Shown here piece by piece: positions 53,073-63,565 of a stretch of DNA of 64,000 bases. Every line of letters begins with the position of its first letter. Position 1 is the stretch's first letter. The DNA lies in the NCBI GenBank assembly GCA_949126835.1, contig OX421495.1, positions 20,117,079 to 20,181,078 on the forward strand, in the 5' to 3' direction. The DNA comes from Anisus vortex. Its lineage: Eukaryota > Mollusca > Gastropoda > Planorbidae. The position numbers and the translations under genes were made by a program. Below the pieces are notes generated by a model that saw only the letters and a program-made list of their open reading frames with translations, did no database searches and was not told where the DNA came from.

Positions 53073-54395
53073 CTATATTTCTTTCTGTCTTAGTTTCCGG
53101 TTCGGCGGGGGGTGTAAGCGGGGGGGGGTCGGTTTTTGGGTCTTGCGTCCGGGGGGTGTCCGCAGGGCAAAGAGTGACGGTGTATACTCCCCGGGGGAGG
53201 GGTTCTGGGAGTGATTAGGGCCGGTGTGTGCATTAGGCTGTTGCTCAGTGGAGTTACCCTGTCGGGTCGATTGGGTTTGCATGGTGCCGGTTTGTGCCCT
53301 GGTCGTTTGGTAGGGCTGGTCTGGACGTCGCGAATCTTGGAGGGGTGGAGGGGGCCTGGTTTGAGAATGACCCGGTCGATGTGGGGGGAAGTTGTCGGGA
53401 CTGATTAGTAGGGGAGGGTTGGCGCGATGGTTGTCCCAATAGGGCCGATGTGGTTGTGGGTGTCCCGGGCGGACGGAAGGTGGCGATGGCCTTCCCGGTC
53501 TACCGTTTTCCCGTCGGGAAGCGGGGGGTGGTTGAAATTTGTCCCGGGGATGGGATGATTCCACTAAGTTAGATTGCAGAAATCTATCTGCGCCTTGCAG
53601 GGAAGGGGTTAGACCGGATATTCCCTGTTGGATTAGGAAAGCCTTTAGCTTGGGGGGCATCTGGGATTCTATCTGTTCAGTCATAAGAAGGGTGACCATG
53701 CCTTCAAAGGATTGTTCTATGTCCCCTAATTCTACTCACTTAAGTAAGTAGGCCTTAATTCGCTCCGCGAATTGCGTATAGTTCACTCCTGACCGTAGCG
53801 TGGCGGTACGGAATCGTTTCTGATAGTGCGATGCGTGTAGCTGGTGTCGGTTTAAGAGTGCAGCAATGAAGCAATGCTTCAATGCAGCACACGACTCCCT
53901 ATCGTCTGGGGGCAGTTTGCAATACGTCTCATAATTCTCTCCCCTCAGTGTGGAGATGAGAATTCGGCAGTGTAACTCTGGAGGGACCTCGTTTAACTCC
54001 ATACAGTCACTAAACCGTCGAAGATAAACGTCAAATTGTTCTAGTCGGGGGTCGTGGATGTCTGTCCATAGAGACGCGTGTCGGGGGAGGGGAGTGTTGG
54101 GGTTGGCTGAGCTAAATGATGAGGGGGAGTTTGGGTGGTCAGTGTTGTCGGGGGACCTAGTGTTTGCCGCTAACTCCGCTAATCTAAATTCATGTGCCCT
54201 ACGTGCTTCCTCATCAGCTAACTGTTCTGCCCTAATTCTATCCTCTCTAGCTAACTGTTCTGCCCTAAGTCTATCCTCTCTAGCTTCATGGGCCGCTACT
54301 TGTTCTATTACATATTTGTTGATATCTGAGTCAGTGTAGCCTATGGCCATAGCCTCTTCCCGTAGCTGTTTACGTAAGATTATACCTTCAGCCAT
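53073..54395 (-). pseudogene. Gag of the second Gmr1-like element, interrupted by TGA
   Basis: The frame opens at MAEGIILRKQ, with a charged coiled coil (LREDR/IRAEQLA repeats, about residues 30-75), then a Gag core (LEQFDVYLRRFSDCMEL to HYQKRFRTATL). A TGA at 53738-53736 cuts the frame directly after AYLLK, at a place where the first element's Gag has a Trp (EKW). The same frame then stays open for 208 residues after its next Met (53699-53073), rich in Pro, Gln and His, and ends without a CCHC knuckle that I can see. One nonsense change therefore seems to have split a single Gag. Confidence 0.85.
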
Positions 54396-54873
54396 AGTAT
54401 AAGAGTAGGGTGAGAGTAAGAAGTAAGAGCGGCCAGATATATATATTGAGATAAAAGGAGGAAAGTGTAAGAGGGGTTGGGGGGTTCAGAGTTTAACTAA
54501 CTTAATACTAGTCCAAAATGGTACTCACCGAACCGCAAATCCTGGAATTTCACACACATACACAATACACACGTATCCAATCACAAAGTTATCGTTTTTG
54601 TATGGCGCTTGGCGCTCTGTTGGTTGCAGGTAGCTTCGGTATAGTGAGAAGTTCTTTTTCCCCGTGCCGGGACTAGATAGTGTATAGTGTTATTGTCTAT
54701 TTTCCGGGTTTGGGTACCGGGACTACGGCGGTTCCTACGGGGAGGTTGACGGGGCAGATGTCGGGTTCTCGGCGGTCTCTAGTGCTGACGTCTCGGGTGC
54801 AGGTACGTCGATGCGGGGTCGGAGGGTGACGGTCTGGCGGTTGGGGTGGCGAATCTGGTATAATGGGGTGGCG

Positions 54874-55090
54874 AATCTGGCTTAATGGGTGCCTTGGTTG
54901 GCGTTTGGGTGACGAGTCTGGTTCCTGGCGTGTTTGGGGTGGCGCAGGTGGCGTAAGGTGATGAGTCTGGCTTAATGGGTGCCTTGGTTGGCGTTGGAGT
55001 GACGAGTCTGGTTGCTGGCGTATCTGGGGTGGCGCAGGTGGCGTGGGGTGACGAGTCTGGCTCAGTGGGGTGACTTGGCTTGCGTTTGAG
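54874..55090. repeat. 90-bp GC-rich tandem repeat in the element leader
   Basis: A unit that includes GTCTGGCTTAATGGGTGCC recurs at 54881 and 54971, with a partial, diverged copy at 55061. It lies between the 5-prime LTR and Gag of the second Gmr1-like element. Confidence 0.9.
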
Positions 55091-55246
55091 GTGGCGGATC
55101 TGTTTGCTGCTTAGAGTCTTCGTGTTGTAGAGAGATGAGCCCCCAATCCAGGGTCGGTTTCAGAAACGGCGTGGTCCTCGGGTTGATTGCTGTTGTTCAT
55201 GCGCTGAACGGATTGAAGTTCAGAATACCGGGCGAGGTCCCCACTT

Positions 55247-56206
55247 TGTCAGGATGTGTTTAGGATTAGGACATCAACCTGGCAGAAGTTGGACAATGAG
55301 AGGGGTGCGGAGTCGTAGGTGAGTGGGGGGTAGTGGTGGCAGGTTGTCGTGGGGTATGGGTTACCGTGACTGGAATCGCCCTGGAATAATTATTTGTCTC
55401 TCCTGGCTCGTTAGATATTATGACGGATACAAAAGACAGTTCTAAGTAGGCAAAGAAATCGCTGGTTAAGTTCAGGTGTTTATTATCATTTCAGTTCTTC
55501 ACTCAATGGCAAGATACATATACGAATTTGCACAGGCTTCAGTTAACACTCAACACATGGTACTGCTAGGTTATCCAACATTAGGGAACGTAGCTATGTT
55601 CATGAAAATACTTATACTGGCAAAATATCTATCTATACACATGCAGGCGGTATATCCTATGGAACGAACTGAAAGGTGGAGGCTAGAATCGGACAAGGTT
55701 CTCCACCTAACGCTTGAGCCGAAGTGCGCTAAAACTAGTTAAGCGCGCTTTCGTGGATTTTAGTCACGTGATCAGTGGTCAATTTGATTGGATAGCTACA
55801 TTAGTTTAGAATTACATATGTTCTGGTTGGCTGGTTTGAAATATACTTGCATAGAGGATTGACTATTGGGGTGAAAATTAGGGGTGGGTGTAGGTGAACA
55901 ATTAATACCGCCGAATTTTGCGGGGTGGGGCCCAGGGGCGGAGGGGGGTGTAGACGTATACGGAGATACAAAGGCGCTTACGTATGTGCGAGACGATTCG
56001 CTGGCCAGATGTCACTACGACGAGTGGATCAAGGGCTTGATCACGGGCGCTGAGTAGGGGACGAAGAGGGGAGATAATGAAAAAGGGGTAGAAGTGGGTC
56101 GTGGTGTCTTCAGGTGGGTGGGGTTTTACGTGTATGCTGAGTTTAGCAAAAAAAAATGAGTAGTTACTATCAAAATACAACATGAATCATAATTGACAGC
56201 ATAATA

Positions 56207-56281
<75 letters not shown>

Positions 56282-56590
56282 CATTAAAGAATACACACAC
56301 ATACAATCACACATACAAATGGTGTAATACCAAATTGGCTGAATCAAGTTGCAAACTCTGAATTTGGGAATGAAAGAGTGTAGAGAGGGTTAAAGAGAGG
56401 TGAGGAGAAGAGTGCTAGAGGATTTCACTTGCGTATGAAGAGGGGAAGAGGTAATGGGGTCCCCCACTCTCTTCTTTCTAGCCTAGACTTTGCGCTAATC
56501 TAAGGTTCGCTTGCTATGCTTGGGTCTATCTATGTATGCTATCTGACTAAGGGTGCTAATAAGGTTACGGTTAATTCCAGAATCGTGACA
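55247..56590 (-). repeat. 5-prime LTR of the second Gmr1-like element
   Basis: 1344 bp. On the minus strand it starts TGTCACGAT and ends CCTGACA. A primer-binding-like TGGGGACCTCGCCC follows within a few bases (55243-55230). About 55676-55885 is absent from the 3-prime LTR, where the gap falls between short GGTGG repeats. An AT microsatellite at about 56209-56271 is expanded relative to the partner. Confidence 0.9.
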
Positions 56591-56595
56591 GGTGT

Positions 56596-57125
56596 CCATG
56601 AAATGGTTTTATGCAAATATAATTTAAATATAAAGAATGAAGACATTGATAGTACACATTCGTACAGGCTTCCACACTTGCATTCTTAAGTGACGCTAAT
56701 TAGTGTACAGATAGCATTGAAAGAGTCAGCTACAAGCTTTTTAGGTTATCTTATATGACGACTTTTATGGTATATTATTTTGAGTGCCGTGTCACGTTAT
56801 ATCTTATCTAGGATCATGGTCTTAAAATGGCATAGCTTAATTAAAAATTATAACAGTAACTTATAACTATACAAATGACTCTTGTTGTTTAATTTATGGA
56901 TAGTCTAGAAATGGGATATCTGGGTGCCAATACTGATGCGATAATTTTGAGTGCTTTAATTTTTGGTACCAATCAATCGTATTTATATAACCCGTCTCTT
57001 GGCTACAGGTATGAAAACTTAAGATATTTAGTTAATCAACACTACTACAATATTCATATAGCCCTCTAACCAAAAGGAAACATATTCTACATGTTTTCTG
57101 TGGAATGCATTCTTTGGTGACAGCT
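56596..57125. other. Mostly unassigned, one dispersed patch
   Basis: 56890-57010 resembles 23220-23345 around TGGGATATCTGGGTGCCAAT and GCTACAGGTATG. Otherwise nothing recognised. Confidence 0.4.
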
Positions 57126-57129
57126 TTTA

Positions 57130-58177
57130 TTCTGGAACTACAGCTACAGTAGGAAACGGATCTCCAAGCAGTCCTTAATGCACCACGCGCTGCGCATCAG
57201 CGAAGAGATTGGAATCTCGCATGTCCCTACGGACGGGAGTCGAACCTCCTCCTCACCTATCTTCAACTAACCAGATATATAGACGAACCTGATAGTATCG
57301 GCCGCAAGCGGCGATTGCTGGCTGAGAGGCGCGCAGCTGCTCTAACTTCGGTACGTATCGGCGTGAGTCGAGGCATACACTGATGGGAGCGCGATCAGTG
57401 GATCTGAGAGGGTGATGGATGCTCTTGAGTCGTACCCGAAGACAGTAGACTAAGGGGTTGAGTTAAGAGGGCCATGTGGTGACATCTGCTTCTTTGATGC
57501 GAAAATGGAAGCCATCAGAATTGCCATCGAGGCAATTGGGAAAACGTTTGAAGAAGAACTGGCAGCTCGAGTCGATGTCGTAGTCTTCACTGATGCGCTA
57601 TCAATGCTCCAGGCCATCAACTTCTTGTTGTTACCTCCGACCTGATCCTTAGGTACCAGGTGACGGTTACTTTGCAGTGGTTTCCAGGTAATGCAGGAGT
57701 CTCTGGTAATGAGACAGTGGACGCCTTCGCTAGTAGGAGTCCCTGGTACTCAATCCGAATGGTCCATGCTCGTTTGAGAGTGCCCGCAGATCCATATGTT
57801 CGTGGGAGTCAGAACATTTGTTTAAGGACTATGATGAGTCTGACAATGGCTGAGGTGTGCAGCAGCAAATAAAGCGATCGCATCGAGCTAACCCGTGGTG
57901 GAAACTCCACAGGAAGCATCAGGCAACAGTAGCCCAGTTTCCTACTGGTCACTGTCCTATAGGTGCTTATTTCGGAAGGTTTAGGCCCAACCACGACTCG
58001 CGGTGTAGTAATCGCAGGGAAGCAGAAGGGACGGTTGAGCATGTGCTTTTAGACTGCCCAGCCTTGCAGGAGCATAGAGTGGATGGGAACGGTCAACTGA
58101 TTTCACCGAACCTATGTGGTGACTTGGCTACACTGCGTAGCACAGGTGTGTTTGTCCTCCGAGCTCTAAGAGATTAA
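57130..58177 (+). pseudogene. LINE RNase H and C-terminal relic
   Basis: Translation gives DAKMEAIRIAIEAIGKTF and VVVFTDALSMLQAI (RNase H, about 57500-57620), then after a stop TLQWFPGNAGVSGNETVDAF (57660-57740). In a further frame (57857-58177) come WWKLHRKHQATVAQFPTGHC and a GTVEHVLLDCPALQEHR zinc-binding tail typical of I/Jockey-type LINE ends. Stops and shifts show it is dead. It sits next to the left arm of receptor unit 4. Confidence 0.8.
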
Positions 58178-58239
58178 TCTCGATTCGTAACTCACTCCGG
58201 CGAAGTGAGGTTTAAGTCAGAAACGTGGGGAAGAGAGAA

Positions 58240-58890
58240 GGGCAGAAAGATGATGGTGTTGGGTATACTATCTAATTTCATTCAATATACAGATAAGCAG
58301 ACTTATAGAGTAATAGCTTGAGGTACAAGCTGAGAAAGAATAGTCGGAGAGGTGTATCGCGTGGTACGGGGGTGAGAGAGAAGGTGGAAGAGTGGAGAGT
58401 GGAACTATTTTTTTCTATTTTAGGTAGTCCAAAAGTAAAACGTATTTGTCTTTGTTCAACCAAAATCTTAATATATTACATTAAGCACTAAATTTGTTTG
58501 TCTTTCGCGAGGTTTGATCTAATGAAATATAAATAAAACAGTTTAGAAAACAAACAATAAAATCTTGATTAAGTACAGAATAGTTAATCAATGACTACAT
58601 GGATATGAAGTTAACACCTTCACACTTAGTTAAAAAAATATAAATGTCTATCCTCCACAGTATATTGCTTTCGATCCATTGGGGTGAGAATTCAGGGTTT
58701 CGTTGTTAAAATTCCTGAAAATGAAACGAAAATCTTTGTAATTTTGAAAATTGTAAGAATATAAAAAGTGGTAGCATTTTATTGGCCCACCCTGTAAATG
58801 CTACTTTTATACCAAGGTCAAACCTAACAAAAAAAGGAAAACTTTCGGATGGACAGTTTAACGTAATAATAATTTTTCTTTGACGTGACT
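58240..58890 (+). other. Left arm of receptor unit 4
   Basis: 58240-58650 aligns with 32760-33190, and 58795-58885 with 42450-42530, so this copy shows the arm without the 9.25-kb hAT-bounded block. 58655-58790 is extra sequence here with no recognised origin. Confidence 0.65.
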
Positions 58891-58984
58891 GTGGTCGACG
58901 ATCTATTTTCTCCTTTATTTTAAACTATCTTTCGTTGCGGACAACAAAAATCTGCGGAAAAAAAGTCTTTCACTCTTCACCATT

Positions 58985-59677
58985 TGTCAAATCTATTTAC
59001 CGACAAAAACATTTTTGAGAACATATTGTACAAAACCAAACAGAAAGACACAAATTCACTCGAACGATAAAAAGCATAACATTTGATGACACAAAGTGCG
59101 TATATCATTTTTAAAACAACTTGAAGAAATCAATAAATCTTCCTCATTTAAAAAAAAAGATATCAGTGTATGAAACATCACTAGTTTTATAGAAATGATC
59201 ATTATTATTGTTGTCTTTGGAGTTACAAAAGTTTTGATACCTAACGGTAAGTTCACACATAAACATCTCTGGACCTTTTCCACTTAATGATACAAGCACT
59301 ATTACGCGTGAAACACTCATGATTAAACCCACCAGGCTAAGTTAAATGAAGTGTCAGCTTCTATCAAGTCTGGGCTTCCACAGATGTTGTACCACAGTAG
59401 CGTCGTGAGGCTGCAGATGTCTGACAAAGCCAACAACGTAAAGCTGATATTGATAGAGCAGTCAAGTCCCTGTTTACAGAACACAACTAAATTCAGCGAG
59501 TTGCCCAAGATACCGAGCACTGTCACAATTACCGCCAGGTACATACCGGTGATAAAGTCAATGAGTTGTGGTGTTTTATTACTGATGTCCCAATAAGAAG
59601 ATGTTTCATTGTATAGGTTTCTGAATGAATATTGCCGTGTTTCTCCACTCTTATAATGTAGATACAGTAGTAAACAT
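58985..59677 (-). pseudogene. Receptor pseudogene C, partner of receptor 4
   Basis: ATG at 59677 followed by a TAA at the ninth codon, then a one-base insertion at about 59615 after IFIQ. The frame 59544-59323 reads MYLAVIVTVLGILGNSLNLV through helix 2 (LALSDICSLTTLLWYNICGS) and is lost after a deletion before helix 3. It resumes as QRCLCVNLPLGIKTFVTP and IKLVMFHTLI at 59283-59160. The 3-prime end again runs into the non-receptor tail shared with A and B. About 1.98 kb separates it from receptor 4. Confidence 0.9.
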
Positions 59678-59720
59678 GTTTATTCTTATTACAAGTGCAG
59701 CATGTAGGCTAACAGAATTT

Positions 59721-59830
59721 TACTTTTCGGTGTTACTTTTACATGTAAATACTTAGAATATTTCAAATGAACTATCTTTATTTTTACCCTGGTCCTCCTT
59801 TTCCTGCTATTTTCATTTATAAATTTACTT
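59721..59830 (-). promoter_or_regulatory. Decayed promoter-like module of pseudogene C
   Basis: The module is recognisable (AAAATAGCAGGAAAAGGAGG), but the TATA position reads TGTAAAAG rather than TATAAAAG. Confidence 0.45.
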
Positions 59831-61490
59831 TCCTTGAATTAAAAAGCATTTATAATTTTTCAAAATCTCTTTCACTTTTATTTTTCAGAAGACTGAATTT
59901 TCTTATTAAAACAATATATAGGTCTATGATCTAATATTTATTATTCTAAAGTAATGTAATATTTCTTGAAGTAGTAGAAATTTTTGTTTTCCTTTTATTG
60001 TTTTCAATGTGGCATTTATAACAAAGAAGAAAACACACTGATAATTTTAGATATAGTTGGAAAAGTGTTTTTTCGATTTTACAAAATCATCAAGTTTATG
60101 TTCTTATGGCAATTGTTTTTTTTAACACGAGTCTTAGCTCAATGCTTGCTTTCATTTTCTTTTACATAAGGTCCATTGGTCATAATATGCTAATTAAATC
60201 CCGTTGCTCGAATAATTTAAATTACAACACAATGTAAAGGGCTATACATCATTATCTGTGAGTAAAAGTAAAGTACCCGTCGGACTGCATTCATCCATAG
60301 ATCCGGTGAACCAGTTTCTAGTGAACGATATCTGTGAGAGCGGTGGTAGGCTATTAAAGGGGGGGGGGGGGTGGAGACAAACCCGCAGACGCTTGGTATA
60401 TAGTTAGCTCGCTACACTATTATTATGTTAATTATAGTAGGCCTAATATTGAAAAAAAAAACTACAACGATACTTTGCTAAGTATATGTAAATGTTTGCA
60501 ACATAAACCTACTGTAATTTAATAGCGAAATGTTACTCTTGTTTAATCGCTGTCATGGAACACATTCAAAGTATATTCTCCATACTTATTAATTCTTGTT
60601 AACAAATAACATACCGATACATTTAAATGTCACGGTGATCCAAAACTTTCAAAAGTTAGGCTATCAGTGTGCTTTGTATCACATACCAAGATTAAAAATA
60701 TCATCAACATGATAAAAGAAAAATCAAATCTATCGACCTATATAATGCGTACCTTGCCTTCAAAAAGCTACCAATTATCAGGATAACATCCTTAACAATA
60801 ATTTCCTTTGAACTGATCACATTAACATATTTTATCGTAATTTAAAACTTCTAAAAGTCACTAGAATATGACGTTAGCTAACATTTAATTGATACTTATA
60901 GTGACTCTGTTGTTGTTTTCTTAAATATACAATTAATATATTTATATTTTAATTTTTTTACAAATATTATGTGTAAAAATAAGACATACAGATCTTCACT
61001 ATAGAAGTAGTAGTGTCAATAACATAAAAGAGAAAATACAACTGAGTACATTTGTGTAATTAATACAGTTTACGCGTACAATTGTTAAATAAATGAATTA
61101 ACTTCAAATTTGTTGTCATACAGAACATAATAGTTGATAAAACATCAAACGAGCATTGAGATGGACTTAGTTTTTTTTTAAATATTCGCTATAAGAACAT
61201 AAACTTGGTGATTCAGAGAAAGTCAAAAACAATTTTTGAACTATACTTTACATTATCGGTGCTATTTTCTCTTTCGTATAAAGAAAGATTTAAAAAACAG
61301 ATACAAGAAACAAAGAGAAAATCTTTCTTGTTATAAATTATGTATTTGACTTGCATTCAAGAAATAATTCATTTTTTTTTATATAATCAATTGTATAGCC
61401 TACTATAGGTTACTTATTAATAATAAAGTTATTTTTTATTCTGTAAGATAAAAATGAAAGGACTTATGAATATTGTTAAAATGGTTTTCG
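59831..61490. other. Intergenic DNA of divergent receptor pair 4
   Basis: Aligns with the other pair intervals; interrupted by a short SINE fragment at 60263-60329 and a G-run at 60360-60371. No coding capacity seen. Confidence 0.6.
60263..60329 (-). mobile_element. Truncated SINE tail with 9-bp target duplication
   Basis: 67 bp matching the 3-prime end of the SINE at 21998-22276 in reverse complement (AAAGTACCCGTCGGAC, CCGGTGAACCAGTTTC). Flanked by ATCTGTGAG at 60254-60262 and 60330-60338. The other receptor units lack it. Confidence 0.8.
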
Positions 61491-61494
61491 ATAC

Positions 61495-61596
61495 TACTAA
61501 AGTAATTTGAGAAACGAAAAAAGTAGAAAAAGGAGAATAATAATAAAGAAAAGGTTTTCTGTTGAATATATTTAAGAATTTAAATATAAAGTAACA
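61495..61596 (+). promoter_or_regulatory. Promoter-like module of receptor 4, TATA-like at 61585-61591
   Basis: The module ends TATAAAGTAACAG, with one A fewer than in units 1 and 3, 70 bases ahead of the ATG. Confidence 0.55.
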
Positions 61597-61660
61597 GCAA
61601 TAATTTTCAGAAAAGTGTATTAATTTAGTCTGTAGGCTACTCTTGTAATAACAAGTAACA

Positions 61661-62743
61661 ATGTTCACTAATGTATCTGCAAAGAATGTGTGGAGAAACA
61701 CAACAGTATTCATACAAGAATTATCATCTTCTCACTCGGACATCAGTGATGAAACATCTTCTCACTGGGACATCAGTGATGAAACACGACAGATTATTGA
61801 ATTTGTTACCGGGATGTACCTGGCGGTACTTGTGTCAGTGCTTGGTATCTTGGGCAACTCACTGAATCTAGTTGTGTTCTGTAAACAGGGACTTGGCAGT
61901 TCTATCAATATCAGCTTTACGCTGTTGGCTTTGTCAGACATCTGCAGCCTCACGACGCTACTGTGGTACAACATATGTGGAAGCCCAGCCTTGGTAGAAG
62001 CTGACACTATATTTTATTTTGCGGATGTGAAAAAACTGACCGCGGAATTCCCCCATGGGAGTTTCACTAGTATTAGTGCGTTAATCATTGTGTGGATAAT
62101 GGTCGAGAGATGTTTATGCGTATCCTTTCCGTTAAGTATCAAGAGGCTTATTACTCCAAGGAGAACCACAGTAATCATCATTTTTTTCTACCTTGTGATG
62201 TTTCTTACCCTTGTGCCCATCTATTACACAAATAAAATGGATTGGAAATATTTCCCTGGGCTAAACAAGACTCTTTTAGGGTTGATCATCTTGGAAAACT
62301 CTTGGGAGATAGAATCTGTGAGTGCTTACCTGTTCAGTTTGTACACGGTTTTATCGTTTCTAGCCGTGCCAATACTGTCGTGCATTCTCCTTTTTCTCTA
62401 TCACTCGAAGAACGAATGGAGACTGTCCAATGTCAAGGACGTGAAGACCAAAGAATCCATGACCATCCGTGAACGAAGTCTTGTAAAGATAGTATTGGTC
62501 GAGGGTTTTATATTTACTATTACATACCTTGGTTATGCTTTGGTTATTGTAGCCTGTATAATAGAACCACAATTTAACTACTTCGGAAAACTGTCAAATC
62601 TCTACGTCGTAAGCTCAACTTTTTCAGTTTTGCTCGATGCCATCAATTCCAGTATTCACATTGTTTTGTATCTGAGAATTAGTTCAAATTTCAGGGCAAC
62701 GTTTTTAGATATTTTTCATTATTACAAAATATCAGGCAAATAA
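61661..62743 (+). CDS. Class A-like 7TM receptor 4, candidate chemosensory receptor
   Basis: A 360-residue intact paralogue starting MFTNVSAKNVW. It has two tandem 10-residue repeats, SSHSDISDET and SSHWDISDET, at residues 23-42. Class A positions: GNSLNLVVF, D93, ERC 149-151, P237 and N329 in NSSIHIVLY. It has Ser before helix 3 (PHGSF), like receptor 2. Helix 6 differs most from the others (TYLGYALVIVACII). A polyadenylation signal AATAAA is at 62840-62845. Divergent partner is pseudogene C. Ligand unknown; chemosensory role inferred. Confidence 0.9.
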   Translation: MFTNVSAKNVWRNTTVFIQELSSSHSDISDETSSHWDISDETRQIIEFVTGMYLAVLVSVLGILGNSLNLVVFCKQGLGSSINISFTLLALSDICSLTTLLWYNICGSPALVEADTIFYFADVKKLTAEFPHGSFTSISALIIVWIMVERCLCVSFPLSIKRLITPRRTTVIIIFFYLVMFLTLVPIYYTNKMDWKYFPGLNKTLLGLIILENSWEIESVSAYLFSLYTVLSFLAVPILSCILLFLYHSKNEWRLSNVKDVKTKESMTIRERSLVKIVLVEGFIFTITYLGYALVIVACIIEPQFNYFGKLSNLYVVSSTFSVLLDAINSSIHIVLYLRISSNFRATFLDIFHYYKISGK

Positions 62744-62829
62744 AAAGACCACATTTTGGTAGTACCAATTGACAAGTCTTAATGAGGCGTAAACTTTTGA
62801 ACCCATATGTTCGTGAACTTCCTGTTCTA

Positions 62830-63340
62830 TTTTTAAACTAATAAACAAAAAAATCATGCTTTTGCTGGTGTTTGACAATTGATTTCAACCGCGACGGCCT
62901 GTTCTAGTCTTTTAGAATTATACAAAGGATACGATATTAGTTATGAGGAATCCGTTTTTAACATCAAAAGTGAATAGGCGATAACTAATACTTAAGTGTT
63001 AGTCGCGTGAAGTTAAATATTTATTTGTTTACAAAATAAATGAGTCAAGAGTTGCGTTTTCTTGGTTATTGAAAAACAAAATGCGTAAATTCATAAAAAC
63101 GAATAACAAAAATTCCTTTGCATTTAGCAATAAGTTTGATATTTTAAAAAGGTGATTTTTCACTTCTGACTTTCACAATACATTGTTTTGTTTTGTAAAC
63201 ATCTTTTGGAAATGAAATACATTTTAATCCCCAACAAATTTGAGTACAACCAGTAAAGTAGCACACAGACATGTTTCGAAACAAATGATTGAATTCGACC
63301 GGAAATGTTTTTATTTGTCGACCTTTTATGCATGCATACA
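62830..63340 (-). pseudogene. THAP-domain relic, second copy
   Basis: The minus strand aligns with 31480-31990. Its frame contains MSVCYFTGCTQICWG and CISFPKD, the first half of a THAP zinc finger, then loses homology to the rest of the domain. No hAT-C part is present here. An AT microsatellite (63354-63416) lies at its outer end. Confidence 0.65.
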
Positions 63341-63352
63341 CGTTAAGACTTG

Positions 63353-63353
<1 letters not shown>

Positions 63354-63414
<61 letters not shown>

Positions 63415-63416
63415 TA
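63354..63416. repeat. AT dinucleotide microsatellite
   Basis: About 62 bp of AT repeats with one interruption. Confidence 0.97.
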
Positions 63417-63565
63417 TAGCAATTACTCAATCTCACTTACGTTAGAGTTGTTTCTTCTTTTTAATGTGTACTAAAAAAATCTACGGCTAGAGTTAATGAC
63501 CGTGTTAGAAAAACTCTGGCAAATAAAAGCAATAAATTTTTATTTTGGGAGTACCTTTTTTTATG

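Larger units (their letters stand above)
48730..56590 (-). mobile_element. Second Gmr1-like LTR retrotransposon, broken, minus strand
   Basis: A 7861-bp element flanked by the 5-bp duplication GGTGT (48725-48729 and 56591-56595). Order on the minus strand: 5-prime LTR (56590-55247), leader, Gag, protease and integrase, RT and RNase H, 3-prime LTR (49857-48730). Integrase again precedes RT. It is much richer in G+C than both the host DNA and the element at 9577. Lesions: a TGA within Gag, separated Gag and protease frames, and a frameshift at the end of integrase. The LTRs differ by large indels, so it is older than the first element. Confidence 0.92.

Noticed and set aside
8445..61661. 18.4-kb periodicity of the first three receptors as one large tandem duplication
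   Set aside because: The near-equal spacing (18422 and 18436 bases) is coincidental. The intervals are filled by unrelated insertions: an 8-kb LTR element in one, a 9.25-kb hAT block in another.
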